DNA from: JAUILH01 sp965230535
Lineage (GTDB): Bacteria; Bacteroidota; Bacteroidia; Flavobacteriales_D; JAUILH01
NCBI GenBank assembly: GCA_965230535.1
Contig: OZ246010.1
Coordinates: 2,108,001-2,172,000, forward strand
Length of the DNA: 64,000 nt
Reading direction: 5' to 3'
The position numbers and the translations under genes were made by a program. Of this stretch, positions 1 to 7,864 are shown in pieces; within the stretch, counting starts at the first letter, position 1, and the number at the start of each line of letters is the position of its first letter. Under the pieces are notes generated by a model. The model was not told where the DNA came from and did no database searches. It saw nothing but the letters and a program-made list of their open reading frames with translations.

Positions 1-1
1 T

Positions 2-682
2 ATTGAATGTAACAACGAACCTATTGAAGCAGATGTAGTCGTTTCTAATATGGATGTCTACTATACATATACCAGACTACTTCAGAATTTGAAGTTGCCA
101 CGGAAAATCAAAACACAGGAGAGGTCTTCTTCGGCCATCATATTCTATTGGGGAATTAACCGCAAATTCGAAAAACTCGGGCTGCACAATATTCTATTCA
201 GCGAAAATTATGAGGCAGAATTCGAACATATTTTCGGGAAAAAGACCGGATTCAATGATCCAACAGTGTACATTCATATAAGCAGTAAAGTTCGAGCTCA
301 GGATGCTCCCAAGAGATGCGAAAATTGGTTTGTGATGGTTAACGCACCTTCAGATACTGGTCAGAATTGGGACAAACTTGTTGAGGAGCAGAAAGCTTAT
401 ATTGTGGAGAAAATTAAACGGACACTTGGGGTTGATATCAAGGAACACATAGAGTCTGAAAACATGCTTGATCCAAGGAAAATTGACGTCAAAACCAGTT
501 CATATCAGGGGTCCTTATATGGAACCAGCTCTAATTCCAAAATGGCTGCTTTCAACAGACAAAAAAACAAGTCAAATATTAAGAATCTGTTTTTTTGCGG
601 AGGTAGCGTGCATCCTGGAGGCGGTATTCCGCTTTGTTTGATGTCGGCTAAAATCATGAATGATTCAATTCCAACTGTATGA
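2..682 (+). CDS. Carotenoid desaturase, C-terminal part (CrtD/CrtI family)
   Basis: The frame is open from the window edge, so the 5' part is missing; about 226 C-terminal residues are present. The end carries the phytoene-desaturase-family signature for FAD binding, NLFFCGGSVHPGGGIP, followed by a short helix, as in CrtI and CrtD. The family dehydrogenates carotenoids with FAD. The next genes encode a CruF-like hydratase, CrtZ and a lycopene cyclase, a set used for monocyclic carotenoids such as saproxanthin and myxol. That context favours a CrtD-type 3,4-desaturase over the general phytoene desaturase CrtI, but the missing half leaves this open. The stop codon overlaps the next start (ATGA at 679-682), so translation is probably coupled. 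Confidence 0.85.
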   Translation: MECNNEPIEADVVVSNMDVYYTYTRLLQNLKLPRKIKTQERSSSAIIFYWGINRKFEKLGLHNILFSENYEAEFEHIFGKKTGFNDPTVYIHISSKVRAQDAPKRCENWFVMVNAPSDTGQNWDKLVEEQKAYIVEKIKRTLGVDIKEHIESENMLDPRKIDVKTSSYQGSLYGTSSNSKMAAFNRQKNKSNIKNLFFCGGSVHPGGGIPLCLMSAKIMNDSIPTV

Positions 683-1311
683 CGAAAAAGCAAGCATATC
701 GGAATACTCAGTGGCTCCTTCTCATTATCTACCTGGTTGGAGTTGTTGGTTTATCATTGGGTGCATACAGAGATGATTTCAACAAGCTTACTCCGCTCAA
801 CCTGTGGATCAGTAGTGGGATCTTGTTATACTTTTCTGAAAAAACCAATCTCAGATATTACGGGTGGGTATTCTTTGTGGCAATAGCTGGTTTTTTTGTA
901 GAAATGTTGGGCGTAAAAACAGGGTTTCCTTTTGGTTCATATTCTTATGGAGCGGCTTTGGGTTATAAGGTCAACGACATTCCTCTTACAATTGGCCTCA
1001 ATTGGATGGTTCTAATTCTGGGTGTTCTGAGTATTTCCAAAAAGACAAAACTCTCTCCTTTCCTACAATCCGTTTTAGCTGCCTGTTTGATGGTAGCCAT
1101 AGATTTTCTAATTGAACCAGTCGCCATTAAGCTTGACTTCTGGAGTTGGGAGGGGAATATTCCGATTAGCAACTACCTGGCATGGTGGGGCATTTCCTTT
1201 TGCCTGACATACAGTTATTTTCTATTTAAAATTAAGGTCGAAAACAAAATGGCTGCTTATTTGTTTGCCATACAACTGATATTCTTTTTGACACTTAATT
1301 TTACCTTATGA
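679..1311 (+). CDS. cruF: CruF-like carotenoid 1',2'-hydratase (membrane protein)
   Basis: This is a 210-residue protein of about seven hydrophobic segments. It resembles the carotenoid biosynthesis family of CruF (DUF422), with charged or polar positions set within membrane segments, such as GVKTGFPFGSYSYG near residue 80 and FLIEPVAIKLDFWSWEG near residue 140. CruF hydrates the psi end of gamma-carotene to give the tertiary 1'-hydroxyl of myxol-type carotenoids. It sits between a desaturase gene and crtZ, overlapping both by 4 bases (ATGA). The family call rests on the residue pattern and context, without an alignment. Confidence 0.72.
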   Translation: MTKKQAYRNTQWLLLIIYLVGVVGLSLGAYRDDFNKLTPLNLWISSGILLYFSEKTNLRYYGWVFFVAIAGFFVEMLGVKTGFPFGSYSYGAALGYKVNDIPLTIGLNWMVLILGVLSISKKTKLSPFLQSVLAACLMVAIDFLIEPVAIKLDFWSWEGNIPISNYLAWWGISFCLTYSYFLFKIKVENKMAAYLFAIQLIFFLTLNFTL

Positions 1312-1778
1312 TCTGGTCAATTCTTTCGGGCATTGGGACTTTTTTCTTCATGGAGTTTGTAGCCTGGTTTGCCCACAAGTATTTGATGCATGGATTTATG
1401 TGGAATTTTCACAGAGACCATCATCAACCTCAATCTGGTTTTTTTGAGAAGAATGACGTGTTCTTTTTAATTTTTGCAATTCCCAGTTGGCTCTGCATTA
1501 TGCTGGGTATGATGAATGCTCTTCCTATTGTGGTTGCTGTTGGATTTGGAATAGCGGCTTACGGTTTTTGTTATTTCATGGTTCATGATGTTTTTATTCA
1601 TCAGAGATTTTCCTGGTTCAGACGCTCAAAGCATCCATATTTGATGGCGATTAGAAAAGCGCACAAAGTTCATCATAAATACATGGGCAAAGAGCACGGC
1701 GAATGTTTTGGTATGTTAATCGTTCCACGTAAGTACTATCGTGAGGCAAAAAAGGCTGCTGCCAATCTAAAAGTTTGA
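1308..1778 (+). CDS. crtZ: Beta-carotene hydroxylase CrtZ
   Basis: The 156-residue membrane di-iron hydroxylase has the expected histidine boxes: HKYLMH, HRDHH, HDVFIH and HKVHH, in order from about residue 22 to 125. It adds 3-hydroxyl groups to beta-ionone rings. Length and spacing match bacterial CrtZ of the fatty-acid-hydroxylase superfamily. The start overlaps the cruF stop by 4 bases and its own stop overlaps the next start. Confidence 0.93.
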   Translation: MIWSILSGIGTFFFMEFVAWFAHKYLMHGFMWNFHRDHHQPQSGFFEKNDVFFLIFAIPSWLCIMLGMMNALPIVVAVGFGIAAYGFCYFMVHDVFIHQRFSWFRRSKHPYLMAIRKAHKVHHKYMGKEHGECFGMLIVPRKYYREAKKAAANLKV

Positions 1779-2476
1779 AAAACTTCTATCTATACCTGGA
1801 TTTAATTACGCTCGCCGGACCACTTTTGTTGAGTTTCGACAAGAAAGTAAGCTTCTACAAATCTTGGAAAGCTCTTTTTACAGGCATCTTAGTTATGATG
1901 CTCATTTTCATTCCATGGGACATCTACTTTACCCAAAATGGTTTCTGGGGGTTTAATCCTGATCACTTATGTGGAATAGAAATCCTCAGTTTACCTCTGG
2001 AGGAATGGTTGTTTTTTATCGTGGTTCCCTACGCCTGCATTTTCATAATTGCCTGTATTGAAGCCTATTTTGACCCTATCATTCCAAAAAGGACCACAAA
2101 CATCATTTGGATTGGCTTGACTCTTGTCTGCTTGTCGGTAGAACTAACACACCTTGATCGTGCTTACACGGCAATTGCCTTCCTGGGATGTGGCATTACT
2201 TTAACAATTGGTTTGAAAGTATTGACTGACCATAATCGACAACATTTTTTGCTGGCTTATTGCATCATTTTAATTCCGTTTCTGATCATAAATGGAGCAC
2301 TCACAGGGACAGGAATAGACGAACCTGTGGTTTGGTATAACGATTCGGAAAATTTGGGCGTCAGAATTCTCACCATCCCGATAGATGATGTGTTTTACAA
2401 CCTGTTTATGTTGTTGATTGTTTATATGGTGTACACCAGAGTTAAAGCTTCCCGGCTACCACACAAGGCTTCTTAA
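1775..2476 (+). CDS. Lycopene cyclase, fused CrtYc-CrtYd type
   Basis: A 233-residue membrane protein with about seven hydrophobic helices resembles the lycopene cyclase domain family (CrtYc and CrtYd halves fused). The motif PLEEWLFFIVVPYAC near residue 75 and a matching second-half motif PIDDVFYNLFML near residue 208 are the paired acidic motifs of this family. It cyclises lycopene ends to beta-ionone rings. The start codon is TTG inside TTGA, overlapping the crtZ stop; no ATG is available nearby. This is the last gene of the operon and its 3' end overlaps the convergent gene by 35 bases. Confidence 0.85.
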   Translation: MKNFYLYLDLITLAGPLLLSFDKKVSFYKSWKALFTGILVMMLIFIPWDIYFTQNGFWGFNPDHLCGIEILSLPLEEWLFFIVVPYACIFIIACIEAYFDPIIPKRTTNIIWIGLTLVCLSVELTHLDRAYTAIAFLGCGITLTIGLKVLTDHNRQHFLLAYCIILIPFLIINGALTGTGIDEPVVWYNDSENLGVRILTIPIDDVFYNLFMLLIVYMVYTRVKASRLPHKAS

Positions 2477-5039
2477 ACTTCTGAACCACACCAGAGACAT
2501 TGAAGATTTCGAAATAGAGAACATAGGCTCCAATCGGTGCTTTTTCCCTGTTGTCCGTTATCCCGTCCCATGAAAATGTACCGGAAGTACCAAGCAATTC
2601 GTTGTCAATCAGTCTTCTTACCAATCGTCCGTGACTATCAAACACCATCACCGTTGCAACATAGCCTGCATCATCAAAAGCGTAATTAATATTCAGCACG
2701 TCTTCATAACCATCATTATCCGGTGAGAAAAGATCCGGTTCCAGAGTCACATCATCGGCCATTGAACCACTTGTGGTTTGAATCTGGGAGTTTTCGTATC
2801 CAGGTGTGGCATAACCGACCGCCTCAGCTGCAGAGTGCCAGTTATCGGGATCGTTACTTGCTCTGCCGTATTCCAAACGTTCCAGCGACACACCGTCCAC
2901 ATCATTCAACAATGGGAAGTGCATGTCTTCATCGTAAGCAAACCTGTCCATAACAGATGTATCGCTTTGCAGCAAATAAACCGTACCGGAGTCGTTGTTA
3001 TACGACGGCATGCTCGCCATATTCAGATAAACACCAGAAGCACTTAAAGGATATGATGTTTTAACTGCTGACGAATCCTTGGTCAATACCAAAAAGTCGC
3101 CCGGATCTAAAATAGCTGAAGCCAGTTCTATTTCCTTGAGATTGGCTATGCTATCCGACCAGTTTGCCAAATACCACCCTTCAAGAGAAATGACTTTATC
3201 TGAGTTATTGTAGAGCTCAACAAAATCCTGCCCTCCGGTGCTTGGGTTAAACAATACTTCATTAATGATGATGTCTCCTTGTGAGGCCAATTCCGGAACC
3301 ACGAAAGGCAATGTGGTAGCCGACATGCTATTTCCGGAACAATCTGATAATCCTGCTATATCTATGGTAAAAGCATCTCCCGGTGTTAAGGGTGTGCTTG
3401 TCTGTACCCAAAGACACGCTGGGTTTTGTGAATCCAAAGATTCTAAAAATCCAAGTCCATTGCTAAATACCAAAGACAAACTGCCAAGTGCGGTGGCATC
3501 CAAGGCTTCCGAGAACTCAATTTTTAGTGAATCTGAACTGTGAATGTAGTGGTTGACAATTGCCGGAGCACTCACATCAGGATTAAAATCTGCCTGAGAA
3601 TTTTGAGCACCAGGTGTTCCTCCGGAGGCATCAAATGAGCCTATCCAGTTACTAGGGTCTGCACACGGAATCGTTGGGTTGATTAGTTCCAGACTGTAAC
3701 CTCCGTCTTCCTTAACACCATCTCTATACCAACTATCGTCATAAGATACGGCATCTATCACATTGGTTAGCTGATCCAACAATTCTAAGTCGTCCCCTGC
3801 ATTATTCAATGAAGGGAATCCACTTAAACCAAGTACATCTCCAAATGGCTGGAACAAGGTTGTGTCAACAGCGTTACACAAAATCAAATAAGCATTCGGT
3901 GCCAAGGTGTGTGTAGGCATTGTCGCAGTTCCCGTACCGTCTGTAATTTGCCAACCATTCAGATCAAAATAATCTGAAGTGTTGTTATAAATCTCAATAA
4001 ATTCTTTGTCTGGCAGACCTACCTGAGGAGATGGGTCGGCAAAAATCTCGTTGATCAAAACATCTCTGGAGCCTGGGGTGGCAAATACCAAATAGGTGAA
4101 ATTGTCGGAAGATAAAGACATGGCATTTCCTGACAAATCTTCAACATTATTGGTCTCAAGCGTATAAGTTGTCCCACTTACAAATGCTGAGGAGAAATTC
4201 AGATGTACCAAAGCCAGGTTTGAACCATCTCTGGTCGCAGTAGCGGGCATTCCAAAACCAGTAATATTATAGTTTCCTACTGTTTCGGCGGTTACCTGAT
4301 CAACGGGCTCGTCAAAATAGACATCCAGATCGTTAGCAGAGGTCGCCACAAGTGATGACACAGAAGGAGGTGTCAGATCCAAAATATAATCCCCACTGTA
4401 AAAAGTGTCGAAATAGAAATCCGTTGAATTACTCACCGTATAGTTGCAAACCACACCAATAAAGGCTGAACTATTGTGGGTAGTATTGTTTCCGGTAGCA
4501 TCCAGTGTGTAGTTGGTTCCAGCCGAATAATCAACCCACAACTCCCAATCTCCAAGATGATTTCTCAAGATTTTTACTGAGACATCAAACGAACTGGCAA
4601 TGGCTCCAACAGTTCCACTACAAACAAGCGTGCTACTAACTCCCGTTTGCTCATAAATGCTAATTGCATCACCAGAACCGGCTTCTCCAAACAGTACATA
4701 ATATCCATTGAGAGAACCTGTTAAATTGGCTTGATCTGACGCCAGATAAACACGACCATTATTACTTCCCGAAGGACTAAAACTTTGTCTGATATAGAAC
4801 TGCCACTCAACACTATCCAGATTTGTGAGTGTATTTGGCGCTGAAAGGTAAGATGTACTGGCCACACCGGAATTGTCGAGTTGAAGCTGAGTTGAAGCAT
4901 TCACCTGAAATTCGGCTGCATCACCACTCCAAACATTGCCGTTGGTAAAATCTCCATCAGAAAAGTCTTCTACGAATTGTGCAGATGCTGTTAAAAAGCA
5001 TACAAAAACCAAACAAGTTGTGAGCAGATAATAAGCCAT
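2442..5039 (-). CDS. Secreted lamin-tail-domain protein with C-terminal sorting-like domain
   Basis: The 865-residue protein starts with a signal peptide ending near TASAQ (residue 21). A jelly-roll or concanavalin-like segment follows to about residue 210, then Ig-like 'SbsA' segments (LDVYFDEPVDQ, LKIEFSEALDA). There are two lamin-tail domains (LINEIFADPSP near residue 325 and IINEVLFNPSTGG near residue 585). The C-terminus (SPDNDGYEDVLNINY then FSWDG, APIGAYVLYFEI) resembles the FlgD/CHU-type domain often used as a T9SS type B signal. It is probably exported and surface-attached; substrate unknown. It converges on the carotenoid operon. Confidence 0.8.
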   Translation of the reverse strand: MAYYLLTTCLVFVCFLTASAQFVEDFSDGDFTNGNVWSGDAAEFQVNASTQLQLDNSGVASTSYLSAPNTLTNLDSVEWQFYIRQSFSPSGSNNGRVYLASDQANLTGSLNGYYVLFGEAGSGDAISIYEQTGVSSTLVCSGTVGAIASSFDVSVKILRNHLGDWELWVDYSAGTNYTLDATGNNTTHNSSAFIGVVCNYTVSNSTDFYFDTFYSGDYILDLTPPSVSSLVATSANDLDVYFDEPVDQVTAETVGNYNITGFGMPATATRDGSNLALVHLNFSSAFVSGTTYTLETNNVEDLSGNAMSLSSDNFTYLVFATPGSRDVLINEIFADPSPQVGLPDKEFIEIYNNTSDYFDLNGWQITDGTGTATMPTHTLAPNAYLILCNAVDTTLFQPFGDVLGLSGFPSLNNAGDDLELLDQLTNVIDAVSYDDSWYRDGVKEDGGYSLELINPTIPCADPSNWIGSFDASGGTPGAQNSQADFNPDVSAPAIVNHYIHSSDSLKIEFSEALDATALGSLSLVFSNGLGFLESLDSQNPACLWVQTSTPLTPGDAFTIDIAGLSDCSGNSMSATTLPFVVPELASQGDIIINEVLFNPSTGGQDFVELYNNSDKVISLEGWYLANWSDSIANLKEIELASAILDPGDFLVLTKDSSAVKTSYPLSASGVYLNMASMPSYNNDSGTVYLLQSDTSVMDRFAYDEDMHFPLLNDVDGVSLERLEYGRASNDPDNWHSAAEAVGYATPGYENSQIQTTSGSMADDVTLEPDLFSPDNDGYEDVLNINYAFDDAGYVATVMVFDSHGRLVRRLIDNELLGTSGTFSWDGITDNREKAPIGAYVLYFEIFNVSGVVQKFKKPCVVAGKL

Positions 5040-5084
5040 GTGTGTAAATCAATCAAATTGACCAATAGGTGCTCGTAAATATAC

Positions 5085-5092
5085 TACATTTG
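5085..5092 (+). promoter_or_regulatory. Possible Bacteroidota -7 box of asd
   Basis: TACATTTG matches the TAnnTTTG -7 consensus, 57 bases before the asd start. The nearest upstream TTG (5058-5060) is 24 bases away, longer than ideal, so this is a weak call. Confidence 0.3.
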
Positions 5093-5148
5093 AAGCATAA
5101 TCCTGACTACAAAGCAGGAAGAAAGCATTTAATTAAAGTAGATTTGAT

Positions 5149-6150
5149 ATGAAAGTAGCAGTTGTTGGTGCCACCGGAATGGTAGGACATGTGATGCTAA
5201 AAGTTCTTGCCGAAAGAAATTTCCCAATCACCGAGTTATTATTGGTCGCTTCAAAAAGAAGTTCCGGAAAAACAATGTCCTGGGGTGGTCAGGATCACAC
5301 GGTTATAGATTTAGATACGGCATTAGACAAACGACCTGATATTGCCATTTTTTCTGCTGGTGGCGGAACGAGTAAAGAATGGGCTCCCAAGTTTGCAGAA
5401 GTAGGTACCACTGTAGTAGACAACTCGTCTGCATGGCGCATGGATGCCGATAAGAAACTGGTTGTTCCGGAAATTAATGCCGGACTATTATCGCCAGAGG
5501 ATAAGATCATTGCCAATCCTAATTGTTCAACAATTCAAATGGTATTGGCTTTGGCTCCGTTGCACAAAAAGTACGGCATTAAGCGTCTTGTAATCTCAAC
5601 ATATCAATCTGTAACGGGAACTGGTGTAGCAGCTGTTGAGCAAATGAATAATGAACGTGAAGGCGTGAAAGGAGAGATGGTTTATCCATATCCTATTGAC
5701 AAAAACTGCTTGCCTCATGGTGGTGATTTCTGTGAAAACGGATACACTACCGAAGAAATGAAATTGGTAGATGAAACCAGAAAAATTCTGGGTGATGAGT
5801 CCATCGCTATTACTGCGACAGTGGTTAGAGTTCCTGTTATTGGCGGTCATTCAGAGGCCATCAACGTGGAGTTTGAAAAAGACTTTGATGTAAATGAAGT
5901 ACGATCTTTACTGGCTCAAACGGAAGGAGTAACAGTTCAGGATAACCCTGATGTAAATACCTACCCTATGCCTTTATATGCTCACGACAAGGATGATGTG
6001 TTTGTCGGAAGAATCCGTAGAGATCGTTCTGTGCCGTTTGGAATGGATATGTGGGTAGTTTCTGATAACCTAAGAAAGGGAGCTGCTACTAATGCGGTAC
6101 AAATAGCAGAATATCTTGTAAAACATGAATTGGTTGGGGCTACTGTATAG
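5149..6150 (+). CDS. asd: Aspartate-semialdehyde dehydrogenase
   Basis: The 333-residue enzyme reduces aspartyl phosphate to aspartate semialdehyde with NADPH, the branch point to lysine, methionine and threonine. The N-terminal Rossmann motif is VGATGMVG (residues 7-14). The catalytic cysteine is C126 in NPNCSTIQ and the catalytic histidine is H234 in GGHSEA. Length matches the family. It is monocistronic, followed by a strong bidirectional terminator. Confidence 0.97.
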   Translation: MKVAVVGATGMVGHVMLKVLAERNFPITELLLVASKRSSGKTMSWGGQDHTVIDLDTALDKRPDIAIFSAGGGTSKEWAPKFAEVGTTVVDNSSAWRMDADKKLVVPEINAGLLSPEDKIIANPNCSTIQMVLALAPLHKKYGIKRLVISTYQSVTGTGVAAVEQMNNEREGVKGEMVYPYPIDKNCLPHGGDFCENGYTTEEMKLVDETRKILGDESIAITATVVRVPVIGGHSEAINVEFEKDFDVNEVRSLLAQTEGVTVQDNPDVNTYPMPLYAHDKDDVFVGRIRRDRSVPFGMDMWVVSDNLRKGAATNAVQIAEYLVKHELVGATV

Positions 6151-6172
6151 TCTCTGAAAATATTGGACAAAC

Positions 6173-6204
6173 AAAAAGGGAGGTTATGATGACCTCCCTT
6201 TTTT
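6173..6204. terminator. Bidirectional Rho-independent terminator
   Basis: A 12-base perfect stem (6173-6184 with 6192-6203, core GGGAGGT/ACCTCCC) has a 7-base loop, with A-run on the left and T-run on the right. It serves asd on the plus strand and the convergent ileS-lspA operon on the minus strand. Confidence 0.92.
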
Positions 6205-6222
6205 AATTTCTTTAAAGAACGT

Positions 6223-6741
6223 TTATTTCATTTTAAAGCTCTGAGCCACTTTCAACAATTCTCTGGCTCGCTCTTCTGTTGGCGCGTCTGAGAACATATC
6301 CTCTCCACTACATTGAAACAGTAAGAACTTTCCATCTGGTCCGTCAGTAACCAATAAAAAGTTATATCCAACATCTTCTCCTTCCTCACCAATTCTATCT
6401 CTTGTTCCTTTTGTAACAGCCCAGTTATCTCCCTGCTCAATCAATTCATAAACAGTGAAAGACTTAGAGTCCATCAATTTATTAAGGTGTGTTTCAAAGC
6501 CTTCTTCTTCAACATTAACATATAGACTTGTTTTGTCTTTGAAGTCAATGACCCAGCCATCATTTCCATTGCTGCTGTATGGCATGTCTCTTTCAACGTC
6601 ACCATCTGAAATGTTGAATGTTCCTGAGAATTCTTCGGCTTTAATTTCGAATCCTGAGCTTTCCTTTTCGGAATCGGAATCACCGCAAGCGGTTAGTAAG
6701 GCTCCCAGTAAAAAGAAGCCAAGTAGTTTAGTTATTTTCAT
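6223..6741 (-). CDS. Hypothetical lipoprotein
   Basis: The 172-residue protein has a lipoprotein signal peptide with lipobox LLTAC (Cys19) followed by an acidic linker. The remainder is a small mixed alpha/beta domain with no motif I recognise. The start overlaps the lspA stop by 14 bases on the same strand, so it is the last gene of the ileS - dksA-like - lspA operon. Its processing would need the LspA encoded just upstream, though all lipoproteins would. Function unknown. Confidence 0.7.
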   Translation of the reverse strand: MKITKLLGFFLLGALLTACGDSDSEKESSGFEIKAEEFSGTFNISDGDVERDMPYSSNGNDGWVIDFKDKTSLYVNVEEEGFETHLNKLMDSKSFTVYELIEQGDNWAVTKGTRDRIGEEGEDVGYNFLLVTDGPDGKFLLFQCSGEDMFSDAPTEERARELLKVAQSFKMK

Positions 6742-7444
6742 CTTCTGTAGTTTGGGTTTGGTTTTCCTGATTGGTGTTCGGTTCTGTAACCGGATCTTCC
6801 GATTTTTTGAACCAGGAACGTACGTTCCAGTTAAATGTAGTTTCTTCCGGGAAAAAAGTTCTGCTCCTTAGTATAATAATGATCACACCTATTGTAATGG
6901 CTGAATCTGCCACGTTGAAGACAAACGGGAACACTTCTTCTCCACCCCAGCTTGGCACCCAGTCTGGCCACTTAACCTTGAAATGCATCATGTCTACTAC
7001 CCTACCGTAGAAAACATCAGCATATCCTTCCCCTAAGGGCACGATTTCGGCTACTTCTGAGTTTCTGCAATATTCCTGAGTATGATCTGCACTGCAGCTT
7101 TTGTTAAACATCAGGCCATAAAACACACTGTCCAGAATGTTCCCCAATGCACCTGCAAATACAAGTGAAACACTAAATAAAAGTCCCTTGTGGCGTTTTT
7201 TTCGAACGAGATCGTAGAGGTAATAACCAATCAGGCCAATTGCGACCACGCGGAATAAGCTGAGGGCCAATTTACCCCAGGACCCGCCAAGTTCGGTACC
7301 AAAAGCCATCCCGTTATTTTCTATGAAGTTGATATGGAAAAACCCTATATCGAAGGTTTCCTCTTCATATGCCAGATGGGTTTTGACCCAAATTTTGAGC
7401 CATTGATCAATGATCAGGACGGCCAGAATACTAACCGCAACAAT
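6728..7444 (-). CDS. lspA: Lipoprotein signal peptidase LspA, non-canonical start
   Basis: LspA cleaves prolipoprotein signal peptides in the inner membrane. Both catalytic aspartates are visible, in GNILDSVFYG and FNVADSAITIG, with the conserved NNGMAFG motif. The first ATG in frame (7309) lies inside NNGMAFG and cannot be the true start. The frame upstream encodes the conserved first helix and DQWLKIWVKTHL, and stays open to a stop at 7487-7489, yet holds no ATG, GTG or TTG. An ATT at 7442-7444 has AGGTGG just upstream and is taken here as the likely start; ATC at 7445-7447 is another choice. A -1 frameshift from the upstream gene is also possible. The C-terminus carries a charged, Gln/Thr-rich tail. 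Confidence 0.8.
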   Translation of the reverse strand: MVAVSILAVLIIDQWLKIWVKTHLAYEEETFDIGFFHINFIENNGMAFGTELGGSWGKLALSLFRVVAIGLIGYYLYDLVRKKRHKGLLFSVSLVFAGALGNILDSVFYGLMFNKSCSADHTQEYCRNSEVAEIVPLGEGYADVFYGRVVDMMHFKVKWPDWVPSWGGEEVFPFVFNVADSAITIGVIIIILRSRTFFPEETTFNWNVRSWFKKSEDPVTEPNTNQENQTQTTEDENN

Positions 7445-7470
7445 GATCCACCTATTTTTCTTATCTGGTT

Positions 7471-7854
7471 CTACGACTGCGCGTTTTTAGCTTCAATACT
7501 TAGAGTTGCATGTGGAACCAATCTTAATCTTTCTTTTCTGATTAGTTTACCAGTTCCTCTGCAGATCCCGTAAGTTTTGTTTTGGATACGGATCAAAGCA
7601 TTTTCCAGGTTGCGAATGAACTTTTCCTGACGAGCCGCCAATTGAGCCATTTCTTCTCTGGACAGAGTTTCGGAACCATCTTCCATCATATTGAAGGATC
7701 TTCCCGTATCATCAGTCCCATGGTCGTCTTTATGAGACAAGGAGCCTTTAAGCAACTCAAGATCTTGTCTTGCTTCTTTTAGTTTGTTGTTGATGATCTC
7801 CTTGAATTCTTCTAATTCCTGATCACTATATCTAGACTTTTCTTTATCTGGCAT
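7471..7854 (-). CDS. TraR/DksA-family zinc-finger-like protein
   Basis: The 127-residue protein has a coiled-coil N-terminal half and the C-terminal segment YGICRGTGKLI...ERLRLVPHATLSIEAK typical of Bacteroidota DksA/TraR-like proteins. Only one cysteine of the classical four-cysteine finger remains, which is usual in this lineage. The family binds the RNA polymerase secondary channel; whether this member acts with ppGpp is not shown. I chose the ATG at 7854 (MPDKEK), 10 bases past the ileS stop, over the ATG at 7887 that overlaps ileS. It is followed by lspA in the -1 frame, overlapping it. Confidence 0.87.
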   Translation of the reverse strand: MPDKEKSRYSDQELEEFKEIINNKLKEARQDLELLKGSLSHKDDHGTDDTGRSFNMMEDGSETLSREEMAQLAARQEKFIRNLENALIRIQNKTYGICRGTGKLIRKERLRLVPHATLSIEAKNAQS

Positions 7855-7864
7855 AACCGAACTA

